A program made the translations under genes and the position numbers. From Tardiphaga sp. (GTDB lineage: Bacteria; Pseudomonadota; Alphaproteobacteria; Rhizobiales; Xanthobacteraceae): a stretch of DNA of 64,000 bases. The notes beneath the pieces were generated by a model that was not told the DNA's origin, did no database searches, and saw nothing but the letters and a program-made list of their open reading frames with translations. The stretch covers positions 1 to 64,000 of the forward strand of contig NZ_JAQGJT010000025.1 in the NCBI RefSeq assembly GCF_028290495.1, read 5' to 3'. This document shows, piece by piece, positions 1 through 9,919 of the stretch. The first letter of the stretch is position 1, and every line of letters starts with the position of its first letter.

Positions 1-57
1 CTCAGCGCCAATGGTACTATGGCTTAAGCCCTGGGAGAGTAGGTCGCTGCCAGGCCT
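1..57 (+). rRNA. rrf: 5S ribosomal RNA, 3' end (partial)
   Basis: The first 57 bases read as the 3' half of an alphaproteobacterial 5S rRNA: the CTGGGAGAGTAGGT segment and the GCCAGGCCT strand that closes helix I are recognisable. The 5' part lies outside the window, so an rRNA operon ends here. The exact 3' end is set by the expected helix I partner and may be off by a base or two. Confidence 0.88.
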
Positions 58-100
58 GCAAAGGACAAAGATCTCGAACTTACGATGTCAGATCATCAAA

Positions 101-146
101 AACGCCGCTCCTAAGTGCTAACGCACCGGGGAGCGGCGTTTTTTTT
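101..146 (+). terminator. Intrinsic terminator of the rRNA operon
   Basis: Arms AACGCCGCTCC (101-111) and GGAGCGGCGTT (130-140) pair perfectly over 11 bp, and the stem runs into eight T residues (139-146). It lies 44 bases after the 5S end, as expected for an rrn terminator. Confidence 0.93.
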
Positions 147-263
147 GGTCGATACTTTGGCCATCATTGTCGCCAATATTTCCTGGATTGGAATGGCCCG
201 GACCGAACCGGGCCAGTTGCACGATCGCCCCATACGATCGCGCCTTTCGCCAAGGAGAAATCC

Positions 264-854
264 ATGCGCATCACCCGTTCCGTCATGGCCTTGAGCCTGA
301 TGCTTGCCTCGCCACTGATTGCGCTGACCGCGGGGAATGCGTTCGCCCAGACGGCCAAACAGCCGCCCGCCAGGCAGGCCGCGCCGACGGCAGCTCCCGC
401 AGACGCCGTGGCGATGAAGCAGATCGCGCTGACCGAGAAGCAGATCGAGCAGGTGCTGGCCGCGCAGAAGGATCTCGACGCCATCACCGAGAGACTGCCG
501 GAGAATGCGGCGGCGAAACCCGACGCCAAAGTCGTGGCGCAGCTCGACGGCGCCGCGAAGAAGAGCGGCTTTGCGAGCTATGGCGAGTACAATGACGTGG
601 TCGAGAATATCAGCCTGGTGCTGTCCGGCTTCGATCCGCAGAGCAAAAAATATGTCGGCCCGGAAGCCGTCGTCAAGCAGCAGATCGCAGCCGTGCAGGC
701 AGACAAGAAGATGCCGGCCAAGGAAAAGAAAGAGGCACTGGCTGACCTCGACGGCGCGCTGAAATCTCCGCCGCCGGCAATCGAGAACAAGGGCAATATC
801 GAACTGGTCGGCAAGTATTACGACAAGCTCTTTGCGGTGATGCAGGACGAATAG
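264..854 (+). CDS. Conserved secreted protein of unknown function
   Basis: 196 residues. Residues 1-28 are a Sec-type signal peptide (basic start, hydrophobic core LMLASPLIAL, cleavage near AFA-Q), so the mature protein should be periplasmic. The remainder is Ala/Lys-rich and helical, beginning with a Pro/Ala linker; no Cys pairs or catalytic motifs are seen. I do not recognise a family. AAGGAG lies 6 bases before the ATG. A perfect 7-bp hairpin (GGCCCGG/CCGGGCC, 195-214) lies in the leader. The gene stands alone after the rRNA terminator. Confidence 0.8.
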   Translation: MRITRSVMALSLMLASPLIALTAGNAFAQTAKQPPARQAAPTAAPADAVAMKQIALTEKQIEQVLAAQKDLDAITERLPENAAAKPDAKVVAQLDGAAKKSGFASYGEYNDVVENISLVLSGFDPQSKKYVGPEAVVKQQIAAVQADKKMPAKEKKEALADLDGALKSPPPAIENKGNIELVGKYYDKLFAVMQDE

Positions 855-939
855 GCTGGTCGCGCCCGAAATAGCGTCTTGGCGCGGCCGACATAGTTGT
901 TTAAGCCGACGTCATCTCTTTCTCACCCGCGAGACCGAC

Positions 940-1158
940 ATGCAGGATAACGCCAATCCCATCCCGAACGACCGGCCCGCTCTTCCGCTGAAGGGCTACC
1001 GCCTGCTGGACTACAAGACCGATCCCGCGATCGTCGGCATCGCCTTTGACACCGAGCAGGGCCCTTTCATGTTCGTCGCCAACAAGGAAATCCTGGCGAT
1101 GCTGGGTGCGGCGTTCTCGCAAAAGGCCTCGGAGATGCCGTCGCAGAACCAGGGCTGA
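940..1158 (+). CDS. Small conserved hypothetical protein
   Basis: 72 residues, no signal peptide, no membrane segment. A compact alpha/beta sequence with a Pro-rich start (PIPNDRPALPLKGYRLLDY) and an Ala-rich C-terminal helix. The antisense ORF here has no better support; codon use and third-position GC favour this frame. No function is recognised. It sits between the secreted protein and ogt, same strand, with gaps of 85 and 90 bases. Confidence 0.65.
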   Translation: MQDNANPIPNDRPALPLKGYRLLDYKTDPAIVGIAFDTEQGPFMFVANKEILAMLGAAFSQKASEMPSQNQG

Positions 1159-1248
1159 GATACGTTCGCCATCCTGAAAACGGGTGGCGAACGCCGCCGT
1201 TACGCGCCACACTGACGTCATCGTTCACAAGGGGCATTGGAGCCCGCC

Positions 1249-1791
1249 ATGACGCAAGTGATGTTCACTTTGTTCGACACCGCGATCGGCCGCTGCGCCA
1301 TCGCGTGGGCCGCGCGCGGCATCGTCGCCGTGCAATTGCCGCATCCGGACGAGGCGCAGACCCGGGTTCGGCTGCGGCAGCGTTATGACGACATCGCCGA
1401 AGTCGCCCCGCCGGCCGAAATCCAGACCGCCATCGAGCGCATCAAAACGCTGCTCGAGGGCCAGCCGGTCGATCTTTCAGAGATCGTTCTAGATCTCAAC
1501 GATTGCCCGCCGTTCAACCGCCATGTCTATGCCATCGCGCGTACCATTCCGCCGGGTGCGACGCTGACCTATGGCGATATCGCCAAGCAACTCGGCGGCG
1601 TAGAGCTGTCGCGCAGTGTCGGCACCGCGCTGGGACAAAATCCGTGTCCGATCGTGGTGCCGTGTCATCGTGTGCTGGCGGCTGGCGACAAGCCCGGCGG
1701 TTTCTCAGGCAATGGCGGCGTCGTCACCAAGCTCAAGATGCTGGAGATCGAAGGCGCCCGCGTAAATCACACGCCGTCGCTGTTTGACTGA
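1249..1791 (+). CDS. ogt: Methylated-DNA--protein-cysteine methyltransferase
   Basis: 180 residues. Removes O6-methyl groups from guanine by transfer to its own cysteine, a suicidal DNA repair reaction in the cytoplasm. The acceptor motif PCHRV is at residues 138-142 (Cys139), followed by the GGFSGNGG loop; the helix-turn-helix region precedes it. ATG 1249 is preferred because GGAG lies 6 bases upstream; a TTG 12 bases earlier is in frame but badly spaced. Length is typical for Ogt, with no AraC-type Ada domain, so it is a repair enzyme and not the Ada regulator. Confidence 0.92.
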   Translation: MTQVMFTLFDTAIGRCAIAWAARGIVAVQLPHPDEAQTRVRLRQRYDDIAEVAPPAEIQTAIERIKTLLEGQPVDLSEIVLDLNDCPPFNRHVYAIARTIPPGATLTYGDIAKQLGGVELSRSVGTALGQNPCPIVVPCHRVLAAGDKPGGFSGNGGVVTKLKMLEIEGARVNHTPSLFD

Positions 1792-1831
1792 GCGGGCCGT
1801 GGCCCGCTCAGTCGTCGCGTGAAGTCCGAGC

Positions 1832-2446
1832 TTACGCGGCGGGGGCGATTGACGCCCTCACCGACGGCCGCTCCAGCATGGTCGCATGGAAGGCGGCGAG
1901 TTTCGGAAATGCTGCGCGCCAGCCGCAATCCGGAAAACGGAAATCTGCGTAGACCAGCAGGCTGACCAGCGCGATCTGCGAGATGTCGAACGGGCGGGTC
2001 AGAATATCCGGATGGTTTTCGAAGCGCGTCAGGCCCTGCCAGGTGCGATCCCACTGGTCGTCGACCCACTTCTGCCACAGCAATTCCTTCGGCCGCACGC
2101 CAACCTCGTAGCGACACAGCAGCATCGCGTCGGTCATGCCCTGAATGATCGAATGGTCGCTCTTGACCTTCCAGCGCGCCGCGCCGGAGGCCGGGATCAG
2201 TTTGCCGCCGGCGAGTTCATCGAGGTATTCGACGATGACGTAGGAATCGACGATCACTTCGCCGTTATCGAGGATCAGTGCCGGCAGCTTTCGCAGCGGG
2301 CTGATGTCATGGGAATATGCTTCGTTGGGCTGTGTCGGCGCGACGGTCGCCGGCACCAGTTCGATCTTGTCGATCAGTCCGAGTTCGATCGCGGTGATGC
2401 GCACCTTGCGTGCGAACGGCGAGCCCGGGGAGAATGTCAGCTTCAT
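1832..2446 (-). CDS. Glutathione S-transferase family protein
   Basis: 204 residues. An N-terminal thioredoxin-like domain (residues 1-80) with the FSPGSPFARKVRI opening and the cis-Pro/ESYVI-like segment (GEVIVDSYVIVEYLDE) that binds the glutathione gamma-glutamyl group, then an all-helical C-terminal domain. The likely catalytic residue is a Ser near position 6-9. Cytosolic; substrate unknown. It is the distal gene of a minus-strand set, separated from the FAH-family gene by a palindromic repeat. Confidence 0.87.
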   Translation of the reverse strand: MKLTFSPGSPFARKVRITAIELGLIDKIELVPATVAPTQPNEAYSHDISPLRKLPALILDNGEVIVDSYVIVEYLDELAGGKLIPASGAARWKVKSDHSIIQGMTDAMLLCRYEVGVRPKELLWQKWVDDQWDRTWQGLTRFENHPDILTRPFDISQIALVSLLVYADFRFPDCGWRAAFPKLAAFHATMLERPSVRASIAPAA

Positions 2447-2486
2447 GGGAAGTCCTTGAGTGAATGGCTACTAATGCAGGCGCCAC

Positions 2487-2568
2487 CGTCATTGCGAGGA
2501 GCTCTTGCGACGAAGCAATCCAGTCTTCGCTTGTGGCTCTGGATTGCTTCGCTTCGCTCGCAATGACG
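2487..2568. repeat. REP-like palindromic repeat, copy 1
   Basis: Outer arms CGTCATTGCGA (2487-2497) and TCGCAATGACG (2558-2568), with inner arms AGCAATCCAG and CTGGATTGCT. The same element recurs at 18624, 28575 and 40422. It lies between two minus-strand genes. Confidence 0.88.
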
Positions 2569-2584
2569 ACGGTGTGTGCGGCGC

Positions 2585-3427
2585 TTAAGCCGCGACCACC
2601 TTCTGCTTCTGGTCGCCGAGCTTCTCGATGCCCAGCGTCATGACGTCGCCGACGTTCAAGAACTTCGGCGGCTTCATGCCGAGGCCGACGCCGGGCGGGG
2701 TGCCCGTGGTGATGATGTCGCCGGGCTCCAGCGTCATGATTTCCGACAGATACGACACGATCTTCGGCACGTTGAAGATCATCGTTGCGGTCGAGCCGGT
2801 CTGGCAGCGCTGGCCGTTGACGTCGAGATACATGCCGAGCTTGTGCACGTCGCCGACTTCGTCAGGCGTCACCAGCCAGGGACCCAGCGGGCCGAAGGTG
2901 TCGTGCGATTTTCCCTTGGTCCACTGTCCGCCGCGCTCGATCTGGAAGAAGCGCTCCGAGACGTCGTTGCAAACCGCATAGCCCGCGACATGCTTGAGCG
3001 CCTCGGCTTCCGAAATATACTTGGCGCGCGTGCCGATGATGATCGCGAGTTCAACTTCCCAGTCGAGCTTGGTCGATCCGCGCGGCTTTTCGACGTCGTC
3101 GTTGGGACCGCACAGGCTGTTGAGCGCCTTCATGAACACAATCGGCTCCGACGGAATCGGCATGCCGGCTTCCTTGGCGTGGTCGATGTAGTTTAGGCCG
3201 ATGGCGAGAAATTTCGGTTTTCCGCCGACCGGCGACCCGAGCCGCGGCGAGCCATCGACCAGTGGCAACGAGGCCGGATCAAGTGCCGCCAGCCGGGCCA
3301 GGTTCGAGGGGGAGAACGCATCGTCCGCGAGGTCCTTCACCTGACCCGAGAGGTCACGCAATTGGCCGTTACTGTCGATCAGTCCCGGCTTTTCGCTGCC
3401 GAATGCGCCGTATCTCACGAGTTTCAT
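2585..3427 (-). CDS. Fumarylacetoacetate hydrolase (FAH) family protein
   Basis: 280 residues. C-terminal FAH fold (about residues 70-275) with the family signatures AIGLNYIDHAKE, the metal-binding DWEVELAIIIG segment and the TGTPPGVG loop near the C-terminus. Members hydrolyse or decarboxylate beta-diketo acids such as acylpyruvates using Mg2+; the exact substrate cannot be read here. Cytosolic. The 77-base gap to the MBL-fold gene at 3504-4355, on the same strand, allows co-transcription. Confidence 0.9.
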   Translation of the reverse strand: MKLVRYGAFGSEKPGLIDSNGQLRDLSGQVKDLADDAFSPSNLARLAALDPASLPLVDGSPRLGSPVGGKPKFLAIGLNYIDHAKEAGMPIPSEPIVFMKALNSLCGPNDDVEKPRGSTKLDWEVELAIIIGTRAKYISEAEALKHVAGYAVCNDVSERFFQIERGGQWTKGKSHDTFGPLGPWLVTPDEVGDVHKLGMYLDVNGQRCQTGSTATMIFNVPKIVSYLSEIMTLEPGDIITTGTPPGVGLGMKPPKFLNVGDVMTLGIEKLGDQKQKVVAA

Positions 3428-3503
3428 TGTTCTCTCCCTGTGGTCTTATTGTCCTGATGTCATGGAACAGCGCGCTGGGGAATTCAACCGCTGCGGCCGC
3501 TGA

Positions 3504-4355
3504 CTAGTCCTGCAAGGCGATGAATTTGAACGCCTCGCCATTGCGCTGGAGTTGGCCGGCGCCGAAATGGCCGCCGATCACCAGCGTTGGCGTATCGGCA
3601 AAGCGCGAGAACAATTCGTGCCGCGTTGCAGCAGCCTGCGCGGGGTCGGAATCCACGCTCGACGACCAGTCGAGATGCGCCATCTGCGCCGGGCTGTGCG
3701 CGACGTCGCCGGTTAGCAGGGCCTGATGGCCATCGGAGTGAATCAGCACGCTCATATGGCCGGGGCTGTGGCCCGGCGTCGGGATCAGCGTGATCTCGTC
3801 GGACAGTTGCGCATCGCTGGCCACCAGCTCGGCGCGGCCGGCGTCAATGATCGGCTGAATGGAGTCGTTGAACACCGCAGCTTGCTCGGGCCGTTCGCTA
3901 TGGGCCTTCCAGTGTGCGTATTCGATGGCGCCAAAGACGTATGTCGCGTTCGGGAAGGTCGGCACCCACTGGCCATCGACCAACCTGGTGTTCCAGCCGA
4001 CGTGATCGACGTGCAGATGGGTGCACAGCACCCTGTCGATGCGTTCAGGCGGAAAGCCGGCCGCGGTCATGTTTTCCAGGAACGGCGTATTCAGGTCGTT
4101 CCAGACCGGTACCGAGCGGCCCTTTTTGTCGTTGCCGAGGCCGGTATCGACCATGATGCGCAGGGACGGCGTTTCCACGATGAAGGACTGCACCACCATC
4201 TTCAACCGGCCTTCCGCCGTGGCGAAAGACGGGATCATCCAGGGTAGTCGCTGGACGTCATCCGGGCCGATCTGCGGCAGGATAAAGCGGGTGCCGCCGA
4301 CCGTTTTCAGCTCGACGATGCGTGTGATCCTGACCTTGCCGACGGTCCAGTTCAT
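3504..4355 (-). CDS. Metallo-beta-lactamase-fold hydrolase
   Basis: 283 residues. The zinc-binding HxHxDH motif appears as THLHVDHVGW (about residue 112), followed by a distal His (TPGHSPGHMS), a bridging Asp (LLTGDVAHS) and a last His (IGGHFGAG), so both metal sites look complete. The family includes lactonases (AttM/AiiA-type) and other hydrolases. No signal peptide, so cytosolic. The substrate is unknown; the adjacent FAH-family gene could act on a carboxylic product. Confidence 0.86.
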   Translation of the reverse strand: MNWTVGKVRITRIVELKTVGGTRFILPQIGPDDVQRLPWMIPSFATAEGRLKMVVQSFIVETPSLRIMVDTGLGNDKKGRSVPVWNDLNTPFLENMTAAGFPPERIDRVLCTHLHVDHVGWNTRLVDGQWVPTFPNATYVFGAIEYAHWKAHSERPEQAAVFNDSIQPIIDAGRAELVASDAQLSDEITLIPTPGHSPGHMSVLIHSDGHQALLTGDVAHSPAQMAHLDWSSSVDSDPAQAAATRHELFSRFADTPTLVIGGHFGAGQLQRNGEAFKFIALQD

Positions 4356-4433
4356 CCGGCGCGCTCCCGCTGCAGCAAATTAAGATAGAAGCGACGCCCA
4401 GCGCATCGCCGGGCGTCGCGTGGTCGCGTTCGC

Positions 4434-5216
4434 TTACATGGTGCCGGGGAATGCGCCGCCGTCGAGCACGATGTTCTGGCCGGTGATGAAGCCGGCCTTG
4501 GCGCCGCACAGGAAGGCGCAGGTCAGGCCGAACTCCTCGGGGTCGCCGAAGCGGCCGGAGGGGTTCTCGCTGGCGCGCTTGGCCAGGAGTTCGTCGATCG
4601 ACAGGCCGCTCGATTTGACCTGGCCGGCGGCGACGCCGCGCAGCCGGTCGGTGTTGAACGGGCCGGGCAGCAGGCCGTTGATGGTGACGTTCTCGCGCAC
4701 GGTCTTGCGCGACAGGCCGGCGACGAAGCCGGTGAGGCCGGAGCGGGCGCCGTTGGAGAGGCCGAGCACGTCGATCGGCGCCTTCACGGCGGCCGAGGTG
4801 ATGTTGACGATGCGGCCGAATTTACGGGCCATCATGCCGTCTACGGTCGCCTTGATCAGCTCGATCGGCGTCAGCATGTTGGCGTCGATCGCCTTCAGCC
4901 AGTCGTCGCGGGTCCAGTTACGGAAATCACCGGGCGGCGGGCCGCCGGCATTGTTGACGAGGATATCGATCTGGCCGGCGGCCGCCAGCGCCGTCTCGCG
5001 GCCTTCGACCGTGGTGATGTCGCCGACTACTTCGGTGACCTCGACGTCCGGATAGGTCTGGCGGATATACGCCGCCGTCGCCGCCAGCGCCTCGGCGCCG
5101 CGCGCCGTCAGCGTAACGTGAACACCCTCTGCTGCCAGCGCGATCGCGCAGGCGCGGCCGAGGCCCTTGCTGGATGCGCAGACGAGTGCGCGGCGGCCTT
5201 TGATTCCCAGATCCAC
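4434..5216 (-). CDS. SDR-family protein lacking the catalytic Tyr/Lys
   Basis: 260 residues, Rossmann fold of the short-chain dehydrogenase family. The cofactor motif is CASSKGLG (classical TGxxxGIG altered) and NNAGG is present. At the catalytic site the usual YxxxK is replaced: after NITSAAVK the segment reads GLSNGARSG, with Asn and Arg in place of Tyr and Lys. The C-terminal LDGGAFPG end is typical. It resembles the 3-oxoacyl-ACP-reductase-like SDR subgroup known to lack the tetrad. Reductase activity is therefore doubtful. Gap to the MBL-fold gene is 78 bases. Confidence 0.85.
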   Translation of the reverse strand: MDLGIKGRRALVCASSKGLGRACAIALAAEGVHVTLTARGAEALAATAAYIRQTYPDVEVTEVVGDITTVEGRETALAAAGQIDILVNNAGGPPPGDFRNWTRDDWLKAIDANMLTPIELIKATVDGMMARKFGRIVNITSAAVKAPIDVLGLSNGARSGLTGFVAGLSRKTVRENVTINGLLPGPFNTDRLRGVAAGQVKSSGLSIDELLAKRASENPSGRFGDPEEFGLTCAFLCGAKAGFITGQNIVLDGGAFPGTM

Positions 5217-5330
5217 GATGTCGCTCCTGAAGTTAGATCATTTTGCAGAGTGCGCGGGGTTATAGCGTTTCAGCGCAGGCGTGATAAGGGCGCTGTTTCT
5301 CCGGCCGTAGCGCGTCATACAAATTTGCTT

Positions 5331-5843
5331 CTACAATCGATGATCGCGTTTCCATTTGTCGATATAGGCGCTGACATCCGGCGGTAGCGACTTGAAGCCG
5401 CGTTGTCCGGCCTGCGACAGCCACGGTCGCAATTTCGACTCGGTGAGGTAGGGCGGCTGCTGGCTTGCCGGAAGCATCTGGTCGAACACCAGCACCAGCG
5501 TCACCGCGATCAGCCCGACCCGCACCGCGCCCAACGCTGCGCCGGCGATACGGTCGGCGATGCCGATGTGGTGTCCGAGCGTCTCGTCCACGGCCATGCG
5601 GAGCACCATGCCGAGCACGATGCCGGCGACCAGGAAGGCGGCGGCGAACAATTGTGGATTGGCCGTGGTGACGCCGGCATTTCCAGCAAGCTGCGGCGCG
5701 ATCAGCGTCGTGATCCAGGCAGCGATCGGCACCGCCAGCAAATAAGCGACGATCGTCACGACGCTGCGCAGCAGCCCGGCCCGAAAGCCGATCACCGCGG
5801 CTGTCACCAGGCCGGCATAGACGATCAGATCGAAGACGTTCAT
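5331..5843 (-). CDS. CvpA family membrane protein
   Basis: 170 residues from the ATG at 5843 (MNVFDLIVY). Four hydrophobic segments at roughly residues 3-22, 24-46, 65-85 and 100-120, with the CvpA-type opening (GLVTAAVIGFRAGLLRS) and a polar C-terminal tail. CvpA-family inner-membrane proteins are linked to colicin V export and envelope stress tolerance; the molecular role is uncertain. A longer in-frame ORF extends to 5969, but its first 42 residues are polar and overlap the divergent SDR start. Confidence 0.78.
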   Translation of the reverse strand: MNVFDLIVYAGLVTAAVIGFRAGLLRSVVTIVAYLLAVPIAAWITTLIAPQLAGNAGVTTANPQLFAAAFLVAGIVLGMVLRMAVDETLGHHIGIADRIAGAALGAVRVGLIAVTLVLVFDQMLPASQQPPYLTESKLRPWLSQAGQRGFKSLPPDVSAYIDKWKRDHRL

Positions 5844-5958
5844 GCGCAGGCCCCATGTCTGGCAATTCCGCATCACAGAAATTTGCCGGGGCCGCGCGTC
5901 CGGTTGGCGATCCCAAGCCTGCCCTGTATCAGTAAAGCAAAGCATCAGGGAGCCCGCC

Positions 5959-6720
5959 ATGTCCGCCATCTTCGACGTCAGTCAAGAAACCATTCTGATT
6001 ACCGGCGCCTCGCAGGGGCTAGGGCGGCAGTTCGCGCGGGTGCTTTCGGCGCATGGCGCGGCCGTGGTGCTGGCGGCGCGGCAGACCGCGAAGCTGAAGA
6101 GCCTGCAAGACGAGATCGTCGCGAAAGGTGGGCGCGCGATCGCAGTGCAGATGGATGTCACCATTACCGGATCGATCGCAGCCGCCATCGACACTGCGGA
6201 AGCGGCGCTGGGCCCGATCAGCGTGCTGATCAACAACGCCGGTATCGCCGTGGAGAAGCCCGCGGTCGAGCAGACCGAGGCCGACTGGGACGCCGTGATG
6301 TCAGCCAACCTGAAGGGCGCTTATTTCACCGCGACCGAGATCGCCCGCCGGATGATCGCGCGAAAGCAGCAAGGCAACATCGTCAACGTCGCCTCGGTGC
6401 TCGGCTTCGGTGTGATGAAGTTCGTAGCCCCCTATACGATCTCCAAGGCCGGTATCGTGCAGGCGACCAAGGCCCTGGCGCTGGAACTGGCGGGCCAGGG
6501 CATCCGCGTCAACGCGCTGGCGCCGGGCTATATCGATACCGACATCAACCATGCGTTCTGGGCGACCCCGGCCGGCGAGCGGCTGGCCAAGCGGATTCCG
6601 CAGCGCCGGGTCGGCGACGACTCGGATCTCGACGGCGCGATCCTGCTGCTGGCGTCCAACGCCTCGCGTTACATGACCGGCAGCACGATCACCGTCGACG
6701 GCGGCTTCCTGCTGACCTGA
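5959..6720 (+). CDS. Short-chain dehydrogenase/reductase (classical SDR)
   Basis: 253 residues. NAD(P)-binding TGASQGLG near residue 15, NNAG near residue 89, and a complete catalytic tetrad with NVASVLG (Ser) and YTISK (Tyr/Lys). The C-terminal MTGSTITVDGGFLLT is typical of FabG-like enzymes. GGGAG precedes the ATG at 5959 by 6 bases; an in-frame ORF to 5842 has no such signal. Substrate unknown. It is divergent from the cvpA-like gene with about 115 bases between the starts. Confidence 0.88.
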   Translation: MSAIFDVSQETILITGASQGLGRQFARVLSAHGAAVVLAARQTAKLKSLQDEIVAKGGRAIAVQMDVTITGSIAAAIDTAEAALGPISVLINNAGIAVEKPAVEQTEADWDAVMSANLKGAYFTATEIARRMIARKQQGNIVNVASVLGFGVMKFVAPYTISKAGIVQATKALALELAGQGIRVNALAPGYIDTDINHAFWATPAGERLAKRIPQRRVGDDSDLDGAILLLASNASRYMTGSTITVDGGFLLT

Positions 6721-6953
6721 TCGGCCACGCTAAGATGCTGGAATCGCGCGACTTTCAATTATTTTTCGGGCAATCGTCATAAATGCGCGAAAACACTCAC
6801 AATGGCCCTTTCCAAACCCGCTGCGCATTGGTAGATAACCCTCGCACCGCAGGCACTGCCTCGGTGACTTCTCAGGAAGCCTCCGGACTGGGATCGATCG
6901 ACGCTTAGGCGTTGGCCGAATTCATTTCGTTCTCCGGTTTCTCGAAGGTTTGG

Positions 6954-7030
<77 letters not shown>

Positions 7031-7056
7031 AACTTATTAAATCATTACAATGAATT

Positions 7057-7079
7057 AGCCCGCCCCTAGCGGGCTTTTT
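7057..7079 (+). terminator. Intrinsic terminator of tRNA-fMet
   Basis: AGCCCGC (7057-7063), loop CCCTA, GCGGGCT (7069-7075), then four more T residues. It lies 26 bases after the tRNA 3' end. Confidence 0.9.
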
Positions 7080-7480
7080 CATGTGTTACAGCCCTTCCTA
7101 TTCATTGCGTCTTATTTCTAATTGATTTCAGGTGCTTACGCGAATTCTTGCCGAGGATTGCTCACCGTTACTAATTTTTCTTAGGCACACGGTGGGCACA
7201 TGAAACGGTAAACCCGCGTGGGGTTCGATGGTTATCGACGCCTTGTAAGATCTCGGCCGGCGAGCAGCTCCCAATAGCTGACCTAAGCAGATACAGCGAA
7301 ATCCTCTGTCGCCCCCGGATCAGCCGCGAAGTCTTCATCTGGGAATCCGAGTTACGCGCTATTGCGGCAATTTTATTGAAGGTGCTGGCAGCCGTGCTGG
7401 GCGGCGTTGGCATGGCCTATTCGCCGCAGCATCAAGTGCAGCCCTCTCTCGACAAGAGGCAACTAGTCCTGGCTCGCCGG
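7080..7480. other. Intergenic stretch without a supportable gene
   Basis: About 400 bases between the tRNA terminator and the MFS gene. Composition is visibly more AT-rich than the neighbours. A 240-base minus-strand ORF (7171-7413) and an open plus-strand frame encoding WESELRAIAAILLKVLAA (about 7340-7393) have no credible start or ribosome-binding site. It could be decayed coding sequence. No integrase and no copy of the tRNA 3' end was found. Confidence 0.5.
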
Positions 7481-8674
7481 CTACTCGCGGCTGCTGGCTC
7501 GAGATGTCAACACAGCTAGCACGCATGAGGCTACCAGCATCACAGCACTTGCCCCGAACGTCGCCTGATATCCGACATGGTCATACAACAGGCCGCCGGT
7601 GATCGCGCCGGAGGTTACGGCAAGCTGAACGACCGCGACCATGAGGCCTCCGCCGCCCTCGACGTCGTTGGGCAATGTCCGGGAGAGCCACGTCCACCAT
7701 GCGACAGGCGCGGACGTGCCGATGAGCCCCCAAAACCCGAGCAGAACGGTAGCCGTGGCCTTGCCGCCGCCAAAAGAAACAAGAAGGAGTGCGATCGCTG
7801 CCATGATGAAAGGGCTGACGACCAGCGCCTTGTAAACGCTCTTCTTGATGAGCTTTCCAATCAGCGTCGTTCCCAGAAAGCCCGCCAGACCGATCAGAAG
7901 GAGAATGAGCGAAAGCGACGAGGCATCAACACGCGTGATGGTCTCAAGAAAGGGGCGCAGATAGGTGAACAATGAGAACTGCCCCATGAAGAAAAGACTG
8001 ACCGCTGCCATGCCGAGCGCAACCACGGGCCGCGTCAAAAGCGTCAGGACCTTTCCCGGTTCGTCCCTTTGGACAGCTTTCAACGGTGGAAGGCTGATCG
8101 CTTGCCAGACGAACACGAGGGCGGCAACGGGCACGATGAAGAAGAACGCGCCGCGCCATCCGATGATCGAACCCAGAAAGCTGCCCAGAGGTGCCGCGAT
8201 GACGGTTGCAAGTGCGTTGCCTCCGTTCACGATAGCGAGCGCCTGCGGTACGTTTGCCAGCGGTACCAGACGCATCGCCGTTGCGGCGGACATCGACCAG
8301 AACCCGCCGATGGCGATGCCGACGAGGGCTCGGGCGACCATGAACGTGGTGTAGTTGGGCGAGAGTGCCACGAGCGTGCCCGAAGCGATCATGATTCCTG
8401 TGAAGGTCAGCAGGATAGTTTTGCGATCAATCCGGCCTGCGATGGCTGTAATGAACAAGCTCGTCACAAGAGCGAAGGCCCCGGCCACGGAGATGCCCTG
8501 GCCGGCCTGACCTTCGGTGATATGGAGATCGCGCGCGATGGGCGTCAGCAGGCTCACGGGCAGGAACTCGGACGCGACCAGCGCGAACGCGCCGAAAGAC
8601 AGCGCGAACACCGCGCCCCAAGCCGGGGCGCGGTGCTGATTTTCAAGGTGCATGGTTGATGCCTGTGACTGCAT
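7481..8674 (-). CDS. MFS transporter, drug/sugar efflux type (DHA1)
   Basis: 397 residues from ATG 8674 (MQSQASTMHL); a TTG 12 bases earlier is possible. Twelve hydrophobic segments, with the cytoplasmic loop 2-3 motif AIAGRIDRKTIL (a variant of the MFS GxxxDRxGRR) and motif C-like glycines in TM5 (NGGNALATVIAAPLG). The sequence resembles AraJ/NepI-like efflux pumps of the inner membrane. It is the last gene of a minus-strand redox cluster, 64 bases after the aldo/keto reductase, so it may export a product or substrate of those enzymes. Confidence 0.87.
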   Translation of the reverse strand: MQSQASTMHLENQHRAPAWGAVFALSFGAFALVASEFLPVSLLTPIARDLHITEGQAGQGISVAGAFALVTSLFITAIAGRIDRKTILLTFTGIMIASGTLVALSPNYTTFMVARALVGIAIGGFWSMSAATAMRLVPLANVPQALAIVNGGNALATVIAAPLGSFLGSIIGWRGAFFFIVPVAALVFVWQAISLPPLKAVQRDEPGKVLTLLTRPVVALGMAAVSLFFMGQFSLFTYLRPFLETITRVDASSLSLILLLIGLAGFLGTTLIGKLIKKSVYKALVVSPFIMAAIALLLVSFGGGKATATVLLGFWGLIGTSAPVAWWTWLSRTLPNDVEGGGGLMVAVVQLAVTSGAITGGLLYDHVGYQATFGASAVMLVASCVLAVLTSRASSRE

Positions 8675-8738
8675 GACGACTTTCAAATAATCCGACAGTG
8701 GCCCCGCCAGATTTCGGAAGCCACGATCGGATCTGATG

Positions 8739-9911
<1,173 letters not shown>

Positions 9912-9919
9912 TTATGTGT

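Noticed and set aside
5403-6782. A 459-residue plus-strand ORF over the CvpA and SDR genes
   Set aside because: It reads the SDR in the wrong frame and is low-complexity Arg/Gly/Asp.
7171-7413. An 80-residue minus-strand ORF after the tRNA
   Set aside because: No ribosome-binding site, no recognisable domain, unsettled composition.
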